A stretch of DNA of 64,000 bases from Harmothoe impar. Its lineage: Eukaryota > Annelida > Polychaeta > Phyllodocida > Polynoidae. Each line of letters begins with the position of its first letter. The first letter of the stretch is position 1. A program made the translations under genes and the position numbers. The stretch lies in contig OX381705.1 in the NCBI GenBank assembly GCA_947462335.1, positions 3,896,703 to 3,960,702 of the forward strand, read 5' to 3'. A model generated the notes under the pieces. The model had not been told where the DNA came from, did not search any database, and saw only the letters and a program-made list of their open reading frames with translations. Positions 22,483-32,280 of the stretch are shown piece by piece.

Positions 22483-23679
22483 CCCTAGTAGCAAACACAC
22501 TGTGGCCCCGGACGGGGCCAGACTGTGTTTGCAAGTCTGGCCCGGAGTGGGCTAACCGACGGGCTCCCGTCGGTTTAGGGCACTGGGCTTTGGTCTGGCC
22601 CCGTGCTGGCTTCCCATGTTGGGCGCAGATCGGGTTTTGGACGGGAAGCCCACTTTGGGCTCAGATCAGTTTTTGGACGGGCTTCCCACTTTGGGCTCAG
22701 ATTGGTTTTTGGACGGGCTGAAAGTGGGTTCAGATCGGTTTTTGGGCGGGTTGAAAGCGGGCTAAGATCTGTTTTTGGACGGGTTGAAAGCGGGCTAAGA
22801 TCGCATAATTATGGGTTTTTAGAATCTATTCAATCATTCTCCAATGATTTTTTTGTATTTTTTGAACCAGATATCCTAGGTCCTGCTAATAAACCCAAGG
22901 CATAATCATACTCTTCCCACCCCATAATGGAAGTATCAAGCAGGCCTATTATCATCAGGTTTGAGCCACATGCAGCATAGACAAGTGTCTATGGTGCACA
23001 TTGGCCTTCAAGGCCATAGTTCATACCTACATGGGGCACATGAGTCTTGTATTAAGATTGTGATGCCACAGAAATAGTGTTTACACTGGATAGCTGCTTA
23101 GAGAACCTCCTTTTCATCATTCAAATATATATTCTATCTTATTTCCAAACAGTGAGAACATCTATTTATTGTTTCCTATTCTACATCACTTTAACATTTT
23201 ATTGTATTATTATATAATGTCAATTTCATCTGGCTTTGTTAGAAAACTCTAGATATTGTATAGTAGTGACATCTGGTGTCAATCATCAGAACTATTAGAC
23301 CAGTTGCCCTGTCCAAACCCAACCTCAGCCCTCATCGGCCCGGAGTGGGCTAACCGACGGGCGCCCGTTGGTTTAGGGCACTGGGTTTTGGTGTGGCCCC
23401 AAGTGGGCTGCCCGAGTTGGGCTCAAAACGGGTTTTGGACGGGTTTCCTGTCATCTGGCCAATATGAACCCAAAGCGGGTAGCCCTCTTTGAAACTGATC
23501 TGAGCCAAAATCGGGCAGCCCGCTTTGAAACTGATCTGAGCCCAAAATGGGCAGCCCGATCGGGGCCACACTTCAGCCCAGCCATCTGCCCAACATGAAA
23601 CCCAGCTCAGTTTTGCCCGACTTCAAACAGCCAATCCGAGCTAAAACCAAATTGGCCCCGTGCGGGCTTGCTACTAGGG
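22483..23679. mobile_element. GC-rich foldback element with 12-bp terminal inverted repeats
   Basis: The ends are CCCTAGTAGCAA (22483-22494) and TTGCTACTAGGG (23668-23679), exact inverted copies. Each half has a module CCCGGAGTGGGCTAACCGAC... (22541-22606 and 23339-23401) in direct orientation, while the outer minisatellite parts are inverted relative to each other. The left half carries 33-36-bp tandem units with the core GATCGGTTTTTGG (22627-22801). The right half carries GATCTGAGCC units. The middle (~22805-23270) is AT-rich. No transposase was found. No clear target-site duplication was seen. Confidence 0.65.
22554..22575. repeat. 10-bp-arm hairpin in foldback element
   Basis: AACCGACGGG, then CT, then CCCGTCGGTT: a perfect stem with a 2-nt centre. 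The sister module at 23339 keeps it with one base change. Confidence 0.85.
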
Positions 23680-23683
23680 TTGC

Positions 23684-23850
23684 TATGGCTGCATTCATGC
23701 ATCATGCTGACACTGTGGGTTGATCCTTTTGTGAAGAAACCGCATGATCTACCAACACAGTGTTGGCTAGTGACTCAGCAGCAGAGTTTTGGTTTATTGT
23801 GAAACAAGTATTATTAAGACAACCTGCTGCCCGGTAAGGGTTAGCATGAG
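23684..23850. mobile_element. Relic of the MITE-like family
   Basis: Has GGCTGCATTCATGCATCATG, GTGTTGGCTAGTGACTC and an end CTGCTGCCCGGTAAGGGTTAG, the order seen in the element at 16088-16334. The left end is missing or abuts the foldback element. Confidence 0.5.
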
Positions 23851-24728
23851 TCCAACTTGTGGTCAGGTTAAAACAACACATACACAGAGTGTGACATACA
23901 AACTACTCACACAACCACTGCAGGATGTGATATTATCTGGGTCACACACAAAATGATCCTAGTAGCATTAGAGTCACTCATGTCTTAGATTAAATTCATT
24001 ATTTGTAACACCTTAAATGAGCAACAAGTCACATTTGGGTGAACAATGATTGACGTTTACCCTCTAGAGGCAGCATTGTGCTTTAATGTGGCCTTCCCAG
24101 TGGAATGTTCAGGCCCCCTGTAGCTTGGTATAATGCACCAATGTAGTGCTAGTGATTTATTCATTTGCACTGTATTAGTGCATTATGACAACATGATTAT
24201 CTGCCACATCTGTCAATATATTGGTCTTTGTTATATCATAGTTTGGTTGGAAGCACCTTCACACATATTCATTTATAGAGGGGTGGACCCAGAATATATG
24301 CAGGATAATGTTTGATGTGATTGAGAATTAACACAAGTGGCTTGCTGCTGACCAATTCTCTACATCTGTCAGAAAGAATTCAATTGAACATGTTTGAGGG
24401 AAAATTTGCCATGTCTCTTAATTCATCAATTATGCACAGGGACCTTCATTTTACACTGGAGTTTTCCTTAAGAGAGTGCTACACATACAGTGTTGCCTTT
24501 ATTGGCGGAAATTCAAAATGGTACAATATCAATAGCCCTAGATATTCATCTCTTCTATTCCATATATCACTCCTATTCCATCCAGATTTCCCTGGTTCTT
24601 GTAAATTCTATTGTAATTTTGATGTACCCTATAAACAGCATTGTACGCCTGCCCAAAGCTATGTGGTGGGTTTCAAAGGAATCATCATTATGCACAACTC
24701 AGACTGGAGACAGGATGTAAGAAGACTT
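23851..24728. other. No gene recognised
   Basis: Single-copy sequence. A TTTACCCTCTAGAGGCAGCATTG segment near 24056 (two stretches of one motif) resembles the MITE end and the array 1 subrepeat. Overlapping plus-strand frames around 24321-24922 lack domains and splice support. Confidence 0.5.
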
Positions 24729-24845
24729 TGTTAGCACCAACTGGAGGAAGTGTCTTGTTACTTTACAGCCTCCTCCTTGTAACTCCAGAACTAGCCTCTG
24801 GCGTCTGCAGACCTTTAATAGTGGATCTAAGATTGTCGGTTGTTA
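24729..24845 (+). repeat. ~115-bp dispersed repeat, partner of 18899-19013
   Basis: Inverted relative to 18899-19013, about 5.7 kb away, with the fibrinogen-domain gene between them. Differences cluster around the CCAGAACTAGCCTCTGGCG part. Confidence 0.85.
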
Positions 24846-26430
24846 GTTGCAGTGTATTGTTACTGATGTCAGTGTTGTGTAGCATTATATTAGAAGATGT
24901 CAAGAGTCATGTAATGGATTGAGCTGTATCTGTATAGCTGTAGATACATCCAGTCCAGTGCATTGTTGCTACATTATCATTACAATTTTTGCCACACTTT
25001 ACATGGCTTTTGACTAGAGACTAGTACTGATTTCATTGCTCATTCGTTATTTCTGACTTTACATCATCCCCTCGTTCATGCATCATAGTTTGAAAAGAGC
25101 ACAGATAAGTGTAGACTGTTTGTCAATTATACGATGGAGGGGGGGGGGGGATCCATATGCATCATACCTGTCAGCTACTGTGAGCTGGCGGTCTATACTG
25201 ATGGATCATTGGGTGAAATTTAGAAGTCTGGGAATCCAAAACCTTAAACCAATGACTCCTGATGACACCTGTCCGTACTTCTATTCTGCCTGGTCCCATA
25301 ACTCCTTCCCCACTACCCCAGTACTCTCTCTAATAAGACCCTGCAATGATGCACAGACAAAACAAACTCTCTCGTTAAAGAAGGGAGGAAAACGGTACTA
25401 CTTATCTGATTTCCTGTTCCTGTCACACACTGCAGTCTCAATGTACAAAAAATAGTTTTCAGGAAGATCTTCAATTTTGACCATAAAACTATGGTCAATA
25501 TTTTTGTAATTTAAGAAAAGATTTGGTCATACATTGCTTTGTATATTTGAATTGATTCATAGTTGTAATACATTTCTTTTAAAAGCATGGTGTAGGTAAG
25601 TTTTCAGGGAACTCCCCTGCATTTTGCCCGATGCCCCCTTTCAAACCTTCTCCTCGGCCATCAGTTCCTGAGCCTATCACTGTTGTACTTAGAAGTGAGC
25701 CTTGCTTTACGATATGGGACCTAGACTTACTTATACTGTACACCCTGTCATCATCCATCTTCTTTAACAGGTCTAATCCATTTTCATTTCTTATTACATG
25801 TCTTACTATCTGATATCAAACTCTGTGAGATACTGCATGTGAACACCCTGCTGACAGCTCTCCTGTTCCTTGTTTCATGTTACTGTAGTGGCGTACTTAG
25901 CAATGTCTATTTTTTTTACATTGATTTTACCTAACATACACTTCATTGAAAATGGATATAATTTGAAGTTTCATATCAATTTTTCAGTCATAAATTGATA
26001 GCTTTCCTACATATAGACATCTTAACATAGCAAGCCGTTAAGTTGATTGCCAGTTATTCCCTCTATGAGCCACTGATAGAGACTTGTTATCATTGTGGAA
26101 AGCCTAAGATATGCTGGAACACCCACTGTGCTATTGGTGTCTACTGTGACAGCAACTCTAGCTTAATTTTCACAAAACATGCCATCCCAGTCTAGTTTGA
26201 TGCTCATTAGGTGTTGTTAATCTAATCATCCACAAGTGTTTTGTATGAATATCATTACAGCAGGTTATCTGCACAACATCACCCTCCTTGATGTCCTGTG
26301 CACCAGGGAATGAATCAACAGCTGGTTGTCAATGTTGATTAAATGTTAACATTGAACTGACACCTTGACCATTATGCACTGAAGCAGACAGCTTATGATG
26401 TCATGTAAGATGTATGATTGTAATGGCAGC
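24846..26430. other. No gene recognised
   Basis: AT-rich sequence with a G-run near 25139-25150. The 125-codon frame at 25078-25455 crosses that run, shows no domain and has no splice context. I do not call it a gene. Confidence 0.5.
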
Positions 26431-26566
26431 ATATCCTTAGGACTGCCAGTACTTTCTAGAGGGGCACTGCCAGAGCGTATTGTTTCCAATGCAAACGCAA
26501 AATTTTGGCTTTCAGAGGGCCCTTTTTACTATACACATTGGCCCGCTATGGCAGTGCTAAGGATAT
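26431..26566. mobile_element. 136-bp element with 18-bp terminal inverted repeats
   Basis: The left end ATATCCTTAGGACTGCCA and the right end TGGCAGTGCTAAGGATAT match at 17 of 18 positions. The size and lack of coding capacity suit a MITE. No obvious target duplication. Family unknown. Confidence 0.6.
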
Positions 26567-27826
26567 ACATACACTGTGTGACCTGCAGGCCTGTACTGTA
26601 GGGCCCTGTGGCACAGAAGCTTTGAATTGCCAGATATTACATTACATGAGCCTCAGATACAGGTAACATTTCTCTCTAGTTCCCATTGGTATTTCATAGT
26701 ATTATGGTGTTACAGTACATCCACGGTGTGACTATAGACAAAGGTTCACAAAAGTCTTTCATCCTTGAGTGTTATCCCCACATGCCTATTCCATTTGACA
26801 TTGGGCATAATATTTCTTTTGCATTTTGAATTGTATTCAGGCATAGAGTTGTCACATCCCAGCCTTGTGCAGAGTGAAAACAGACTGCAGAGACTGCTTG
26901 GACATTGTCTCTATCTGCATTGGGGTAAGCTTGATGTCTTGTAGCAGGCTGCTTGACACAGATAACCTCTGGTGCTCAGTCCAGAACATATAATACCAAA
27001 GGGCTCTTTGATAATGTACAGGACATGTCTGTGTGCAGCAACCAGAAGCCAAAGTCCTGTCACTGAGTAGCAGAGTGGGCTCCTGAGCATGTTTAGATAA
27101 TGGTAAGGAAGTCTCAGACCTTGTTAGCATTTTCTGTTTTTCTTTTCACAGAAGAGGATTTTAGGCAGCTACATTGTGCATCAAAGGGATAAACTCTTAG
27201 TGAAGAACATCTCTTAACACTATCAAATGTAAGGTATTAAAAAAGAGCTGACGAAAAAAATAAGAAAATAAAATCATGTGAGGCTCCTGAGGAAGATGGA
27301 TGGTGACAGTGTATACTGTATAAGTAAGTCCAGTCCCCACTGCAGCAAACAGAACCTGACTCCTGACATTAACAAGGAGGCCGCTTTAGGAGTTAAGGAT
27401 GGGGAGATAAGGGGAAGCTATGGTATATTTTGTGGGGAGAGAAGCCAGAGGGATTCAGGAATTTTGAAAAGTGGTGTATGGTATTTCAAATAACGGGCTA
27501 CACGTGTAACCACATCTACAAGCCTGAAGGCCGCTGATGTGTGTGTATGTTTGGACTGCATGACATCTCGCATGCTTTGACACACTATGTATGTAGGTAC
27601 AGCAGTACCTCAATGCTGCAGTGTCCACCCTGCATGCAGTACTGCTATAATTCTGATGAACTTGATGTCAGGGACTATATATTTTTGTTGATATAAAACC
27701 TTCAATGAAGTACAACATGGTTACTTAACAGTGTCCGGACTGAATCCACACACACTGTGAGATTTCACATCAGAATCAATGTGAGGACATTGTACTATTG
27801 ACAGAGTGTATGAGAGGATCTACAGC

Positions 27827-27850
27827 TGTGTGTGTGTGTGTGTGTGTGTG
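27827..27850. repeat. (TG)12 microsatellite
   Basis: Twelve uninterrupted TG dinucleotides. Confidence 0.98.
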
Positions 27851-27936
27851 AGGTGCATGTGAGATACTGTTCCCTATAGAGCTGACCCTACAGGTGTGCC
27901 ACAAGGACTCTCCCACACGCACCCTCACCCCACACA

Positions 27937-27958
27937 CAACTACAACTACAACTACAAC
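27937..27958. repeat. (ACTACA)n short tandem repeat
   Basis: About three and a half copies of a hexamer, in AACTACAACTACAACTACAA, followed by a CAGCTGCAGCTAC segment. Confidence 0.9.
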
Positions 27959-29346
27959 AGCTGCAGCTACAGTCAGCTGCTTCCACTCACACATACCACT
28001 AAGGATTCATACATCCAAGACAGACTTTTTGAAGTACTCCAATTCATCAAGGTTCCCCAAACTAACAGAATGTTGTATAGCCAGATAAATGACTGCAACT
28101 TGTTTTCTTTTTTGTATTGTACACTCTTATATAAAGGAAGAAAGAAGGTACAAATGGAGTAAGGGATAGAGGTTAGAAATGGAAGTTGAAGCAAAGAAAA
28201 AAAAGTGATGGCACAAGATGTAAGAAAGGGGAGTCAGATGGAGAGAGGGGGGATGGAGGCAAGTCAGAGATTAACTGAGGCAGTGACATGGATAGTTACA
28301 GGGAAAGACACAGAGACAAACACAGGAGACATACAGACAAACACAAAGCTATAATTTGAATGATGCTGGGATAGACAACAGTTAGCATTCAGATTAAAAA
28401 AGGTAACACAACTCCTCTAGTGCAGTCATGCCCTGTCAGTAAACCCCCTCACCCCTATACTTCCACCACACTGCCACACTCTCACAGTTTTCTCACAGAG
28501 GTTATCTGCAGTTACACTGGCCGGGAACTGTCTGCTAAACACAGATGCTGCAGCTCATTCTGCTTCTCAGATTGATCGTGCTCAGTGGAAGTCACAGCTG
28601 TTGAGGATCCCAAAAGTGGGGCTGGGTCCTGTTCATTACAGAGGGACAGCTGAGGAAGCAGGACCCGGGTGCTGAGGAACGTGGAAAGGCAACACACACC
28701 CTGTCTCATTCCCCAAACTTCTCTGCTTATTTTATCTGCCTATTCCTCTTCTCCTATGTCTGTCTGTCCTTCGTCTCTTTTGCCTTGTCCTATTCTGCCA
28801 CAAGGTCACCTTCTCATTGTTTCTGAATTGAAGCGTATCTCCTAAAGTGGTTTTATTTTTTCTCTCTTAAAAAGAAAATGTATAGGCAACTCAATATCAA
28901 AGTGCTGTCATTTATTGGCCACTGGCAGAATATGTTTTGGACCAATAAATAAATTCCTCTGCTGTTCTGAGAAATCGGCTTGACCCCTATTTATTTCCTT
29001 TCACCACACTTTCCTACTCCTCCAGTTAAATGTCCTTATTTAATCATGCTATGGTCTTTGAGGCTGAAGTAAATGTGATATCTCAGGGTGGCGCACTCTG
29101 ACACTAAACGTCCCTTTTTCACATAATGACTTCCCTGACCTTTGAAACCCCACATTCCTTGAAGGACATTGTTTTTGAGTGACTCACCGAAATGTGACAC
29201 TTTTTTAGTACATGACAAAATTCATGCTACTAGTATAACACATATAGTGCATTTTTTTGACAATGTCTCTCCATGGTAATTTAGCAATAGGTCTTCTGTA
29301 CTAGCATGTAAAAGGGCTTGGAGATTAAGCGGATATTAATAGGTTT

Positions 29347-29712
29347 TCAGAACTTGAATTCATAGGGGGGCGAGGTCACCGAAATGTGACACTTGGTCAT
29401 ATTGACCAACCGACTGAGTTTGAATAGGAATTCTAGATTAATTTCACATTTGGGACTTACTACTTCTTTGAAATGGACCATATTTTCAGAATTGATTAAA
29501 TTTTTGGAATCGACTATGTGTTTTTGAGTGACTTTGCATTCGGGAGTGACTATGTCCATGGCATTGGCACTTTTTGCGGCTCTGAGCGATGCAGGTACCC
29601 TAGGAAATAGGAATATTGGATATTCTTTTGTGTGTGGCACCAATTGGTACATAATGCCTTGAGGTTCTGCGTTGACTATAAATATCCTAAAAGCTGTGAA
29701 AATTTTCTTCAA
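29347..29712 (-). other. Conserved minus-strand frame of six-residue repeats, X1 type (first of 28)
   Basis: The open frame runs from a TTG at 29712; the first ATG is at 29652 (101 codons, MYQLVPHTKEY). From about residue 51 the product is hexads of the form V-x-x-K-x-hydrophobic: VTQKHI, VDSKNL, INSENM, VHFKEV and on to VNMTKC. X1 copies are at 30664, 32366, 34068, 35362, 36701, 38017, 39333, 40628, 41965 and 43282 (left ends), mostly 121 codons from the TTG. A one-base G-run deletion changes the last residues at 35362, 40628 and 44578. No family is recognised. There is no signal peptide or transmembrane segment in the ATG form. It may be a non-coding frame kept open by the 18-bp unit length. 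Confidence 0.4.
29395..29407. promoter_or_regulatory. GGTCA-TAT-TGACC palindrome (recurrent in array 2 units)
   Basis: Inside TTGGTCATATTGACCAA. It matches the core of a steroid-receptor inverted repeat with a 3-nt spacer (GGTCAnnnTGACC). It lies in the six-residue-repeat frame and is present in each X1, X2 and Y copy I compared, including the one whose neighbouring bases changed at 46970. Function is inferred only from the motif; the flanking T..A differs from the optimal A..T. Confidence 0.4.
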
Positions 29713-29722
29713 TTTGGCGCCA
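29713..29722. promoter_or_regulatory. E2F-like TTTGGCGCCA site (X units)
   Basis: TTTGGCGC fits the E2F consensus TTTSSCGC exactly. Near-consensus TTTGGCGAGAAA follows several times in the 58-61-bp units (30130-30141, 30249-30260, 30307-30318). Sequence resemblance only. Confidence 0.25.
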
Positions 29723-29839
29723 TTTTTGTGAAGATGCGTTGAGAACTCTATTTTTTAGGGATTTTATACTTTAAAAAGTATTTTGGTATGTGGTATGTGT
29801 TTCGGGGGTGTCTGTGGGCGGGAGGCTCGAGAGTCCTTC

Positions 29840-29935
29840 TCACTAGATGGTGGCAGTGTCTACCATGGTATTAGCATTCTACAATAATCACTAGATGGTG
29901 GCAGTGTCTACCATGGTATTAGCATTCTACAATTA
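29840..29935. repeat. Two tandem 48-bp repeats (X units)
   Basis: TCACTAGATGGTGGCAGTG begins each 48-bp copy (29840-29887 and 29888-29935). Each contains the perfect palindrome TACCATGGTA and ends TTCTACAAT. The pair is kept in X1 and X2 units and absent from Y units. CTAGATGGTGGCAG matches a vertebrate CTCF core at about 11 of 14 positions. Confidence 0.9.
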
Positions 29936-30023
29936 GAGAGTGATCTAAAGAGTGATCTAAAAGCCTCTGGGTGGGGTGTGTGTCCCCTGGGTGGGCTGGT
30001 AGGCTAGTGGGTGTAATGAGTGG

Positions 30024-30078
30024 CGGGGGGGGGAGCAACATTTTTTTCGACCCCTTGACTCGGGGGGGGGGGGGGGCT
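30024..30078. repeat. Paired poly-G tracts
   Basis: Two G runs, after AGTGGC and after GACTC, are separated by a conserved AGCAACATTTTTTTCGACCC segment. Run lengths differ between units (roughly 7 to 16 G). They recur in every X unit. They are prone to length error in sequencing, and could form G-quadruplex-like structure. Confidence 0.85.
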
Positions 30079-30375
30079 GGTAAAAATTTCAAAATCCCAA
30101 AAAAGTGAAATTTCCCTAAAAACCGCCAATTTGGCGAGAAAAAAGTTCAAAATCGAAATAAAGTGAAATCTTCTTGAAAACTGGCAATTTGGCGAGAAGA
30201 AAATTCCAAATCGCCAAAAAAAAGTGAAGTTTTCCTATAATATGGCAATTTGGCGAGAAAATATTTCAGAATCGCAAAAAAGTGAGATTTCCTTAAAAAC
30301 TGCCAATTTGGCGAGAAAACAGTTCAAAAATGGCAAAAAAAATGTTCAATCGTCCTTAAAACGGGGGCGGGGATT
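30078..30375. repeat. 58-61-bp tandem units with CAATTTGGCGAG
   Basis: Four to five copies per unit of a sequence starting CAATTTGGCGAGAAAA, then a TTCAAAATCG-like part, AAGTGAAAT and a short AAACTG tail. The unit length is close to 60 bp, so frames on both strands show ~20-residue repeats (NLARKKFK, FLAKLAVF). These frames are by-products of the repeat. Confidence 0.9.
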
Positions 30376-31691
30376 GTTTTTTGGACAATGTTTCTCCATG
30401 GTAATTTAGCAATAGGTCTTCTGTACTAGCATGTAAAAGGGCTTAGAGATTAAGCGGATATTAATAGGTTTTCAGAACTTGAATTCAAAGGGGTGCGAGG
30501 TCACCGAAATTTGACACTTTTTTAGTACATGACAAAATTCATGCTACTAGTATAACACATATAGTGCATTTTTTTGACAATGTCTCTCCATGGTAATTTA
30601 GCAATAGGTCTTCTGTACTAGCATGTAAAAGGGCTTGGAGATTAAGCGGATATTAATAGGTTTTCAGAACTTGAATTCATAGGGGGGCGAGGTCACCGAA
30701 ATGTGACACTTGGTCATATTGACCAACCGACTGAGTTTGAATAGGAATTCTAGATTAATTTCACATTTGGGACTTACTACTTCTTTGAAATGGACCATAT
30801 TTTCAGAATTGATTAAATTTTTGGAATCGACTATGTGTTTTTGAGTGACTTTGCATTCGGGAGTGACTATGTCCATGGCATTGGCACTTTTTGCGGCTCT
30901 GAGCGATGCAGGTACCCTAGGAAATAGGAATATTGGATATTCTTTTGTGTGTGGCACCAATTGGTACATAATGCCTTGAGGTTCTGCGTTGACTATAAAT
31001 ATCCTAAAAGCTGTGAAAATTTTCTTCAATTTGGCGCCATTTTTGTGAAGATGCGTTGAGAACTCTATTTTTTAGGGATTTTATACTTTAAAAAGTATTT
31101 TGGTATGTGGTATGTGTTTCGGGGGTGTCTGTGGGCGGGAGGCTCGAGAGTCCTTCTCACTAGATGGTGGCAGTGTCTACCATGGTATTAGCATTCTACA
31201 ATAATCACTAGATGGTGGCAGTGTCTACCATGGTATTAGCATTCTACAATTAGAGAGTGATCTAAAGAGTGATCTAAAAGCCTCTGGGTGGGGTGTGTGT
31301 CCCCTGGGTGGGCTGGTAGGCTAGTGGGTGTAATGAGTGGCGGGGGGGGGAGCAACATTTTTTTCGACCCCTTGACTCGGGGGGGGGGGGGCTGGTAAAA
31401 ATTTCAAAATCCCAAAAAAGTGAAATTTCCCTAAAAACCGCCAATTTGGCGAGAAAAAAGTTCAAAATCGAAATAAAGTGAAATCTTCTTGAAAACTGGC
31501 AATTTGGCGAGAAGAAAATTCCAAATCGCCAAAAAAAAGTGAAGTTTTCCTACAATATGCCAATTTGGCGAGAAAAAAGTTCAGAATCGCAAAAAAGTGA
31601 GATTTCCTTAAAAACTGCCAATTTGGCGAGAAAAAAGTTCAAAAATCGCAAAAAAAAATGTTCAATCGTCCTTAAAACGGGGGCGGGGATT

Positions 31692-32280
31692 GTTTTTTGG
31701 ACAATGTTTCTCCATGGTAATTTAGCAATAGGTCTTCTGTACTAGCATGTAAAAGGGCATAGAGATTAGGCGGATATTAATAGGTTTTCAGAACTTGAAT
31801 TCAAAGGGGTGCGAAGTCACCGAAATTTGACACTTTTTTAGTACATGACAAAATTCATACTGATAGTATAGAACATATAGTGCGTTTTTTTGACAATGTC
31901 TCTCCATGGTAATTTAGCAATAGGTCTTCTGTACTAGTATGTAAAAGGGCTTAGAGATTAAGCGGATATTAATAGGTTTTCAGAACTTGAATTCATAGGG
32001 GGGCGAGGTCACCGAAATTTGACACTTTTTTAGTACATGACAAAATTCATGCTAATAGTATAACACATATAGTGCATTTTTTTGACAATGTCTCTCCATG
32101 GTAATTTAGCAATAGGTCTTCTGTACTAGCATGTAAAAGGGCTTAGAGATTAAGCGGATATTAATAGGTTTTCAGAACTTGAATTCATAGGGGGGCGAGG
32201 TCACCGAAATTTGACACTTTTTTAGTACATGACAAAATTCATGCTAATAGTACACAACACATATAGTGCATTTTTTTGAC
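31692..32280. repeat. S blocks: 192-194-bp tandem subunits (expanded here)
   Basis: The marker GACAATGT(C/T)TCTCCATGG starts at 31700, 31892, 32084 and 32278, showing successive S blocks. Ordinary ~1316-bp units have two (one with GACAATGTTT, one with GACAATGTCT); the 1702-bp units have four. Each ends in CAGAACTTGAATTCA and a G-rich CGAGGTCACC. Confidence 0.92.

Larger units (their letters stand above)
26567..29169. other. No gene recognised between the small MITE and array 2
   Basis: Single-copy sequence with low-complexity tracts. Frames at 26852-27130 (minus), 27278-27493 (plus) and 28512-28709 (minus) have no recognisable domains and no matching splice phases. Real exons of an unknown gene cannot be excluded. 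Confidence 0.5.

Noticed and set aside
22603..22905. 100-codon frame with repeated SVFGR-ESGL
   Set aside because: It is a reading of the 33-36-bp minisatellite in the foldback element, with no start context or homologue recognised.
25078..25455. 125-codon plus-strand frame
   Set aside because: It crosses a long G run, has no domain and no splice or promoter context.
27776..28162. Frames over the TG and ACTACA tracts
   Set aside because: Residue runs (V, T, YN) are direct translations of microsatellites.
30224..30409. Recurrent 61-76-codon frames in the CAATTTGGCGAG part of array 2, on both strands
   Set aside because: They follow the ~60-bp tandem unit, change length with poly-G indels, and overlap each other on opposite strands.
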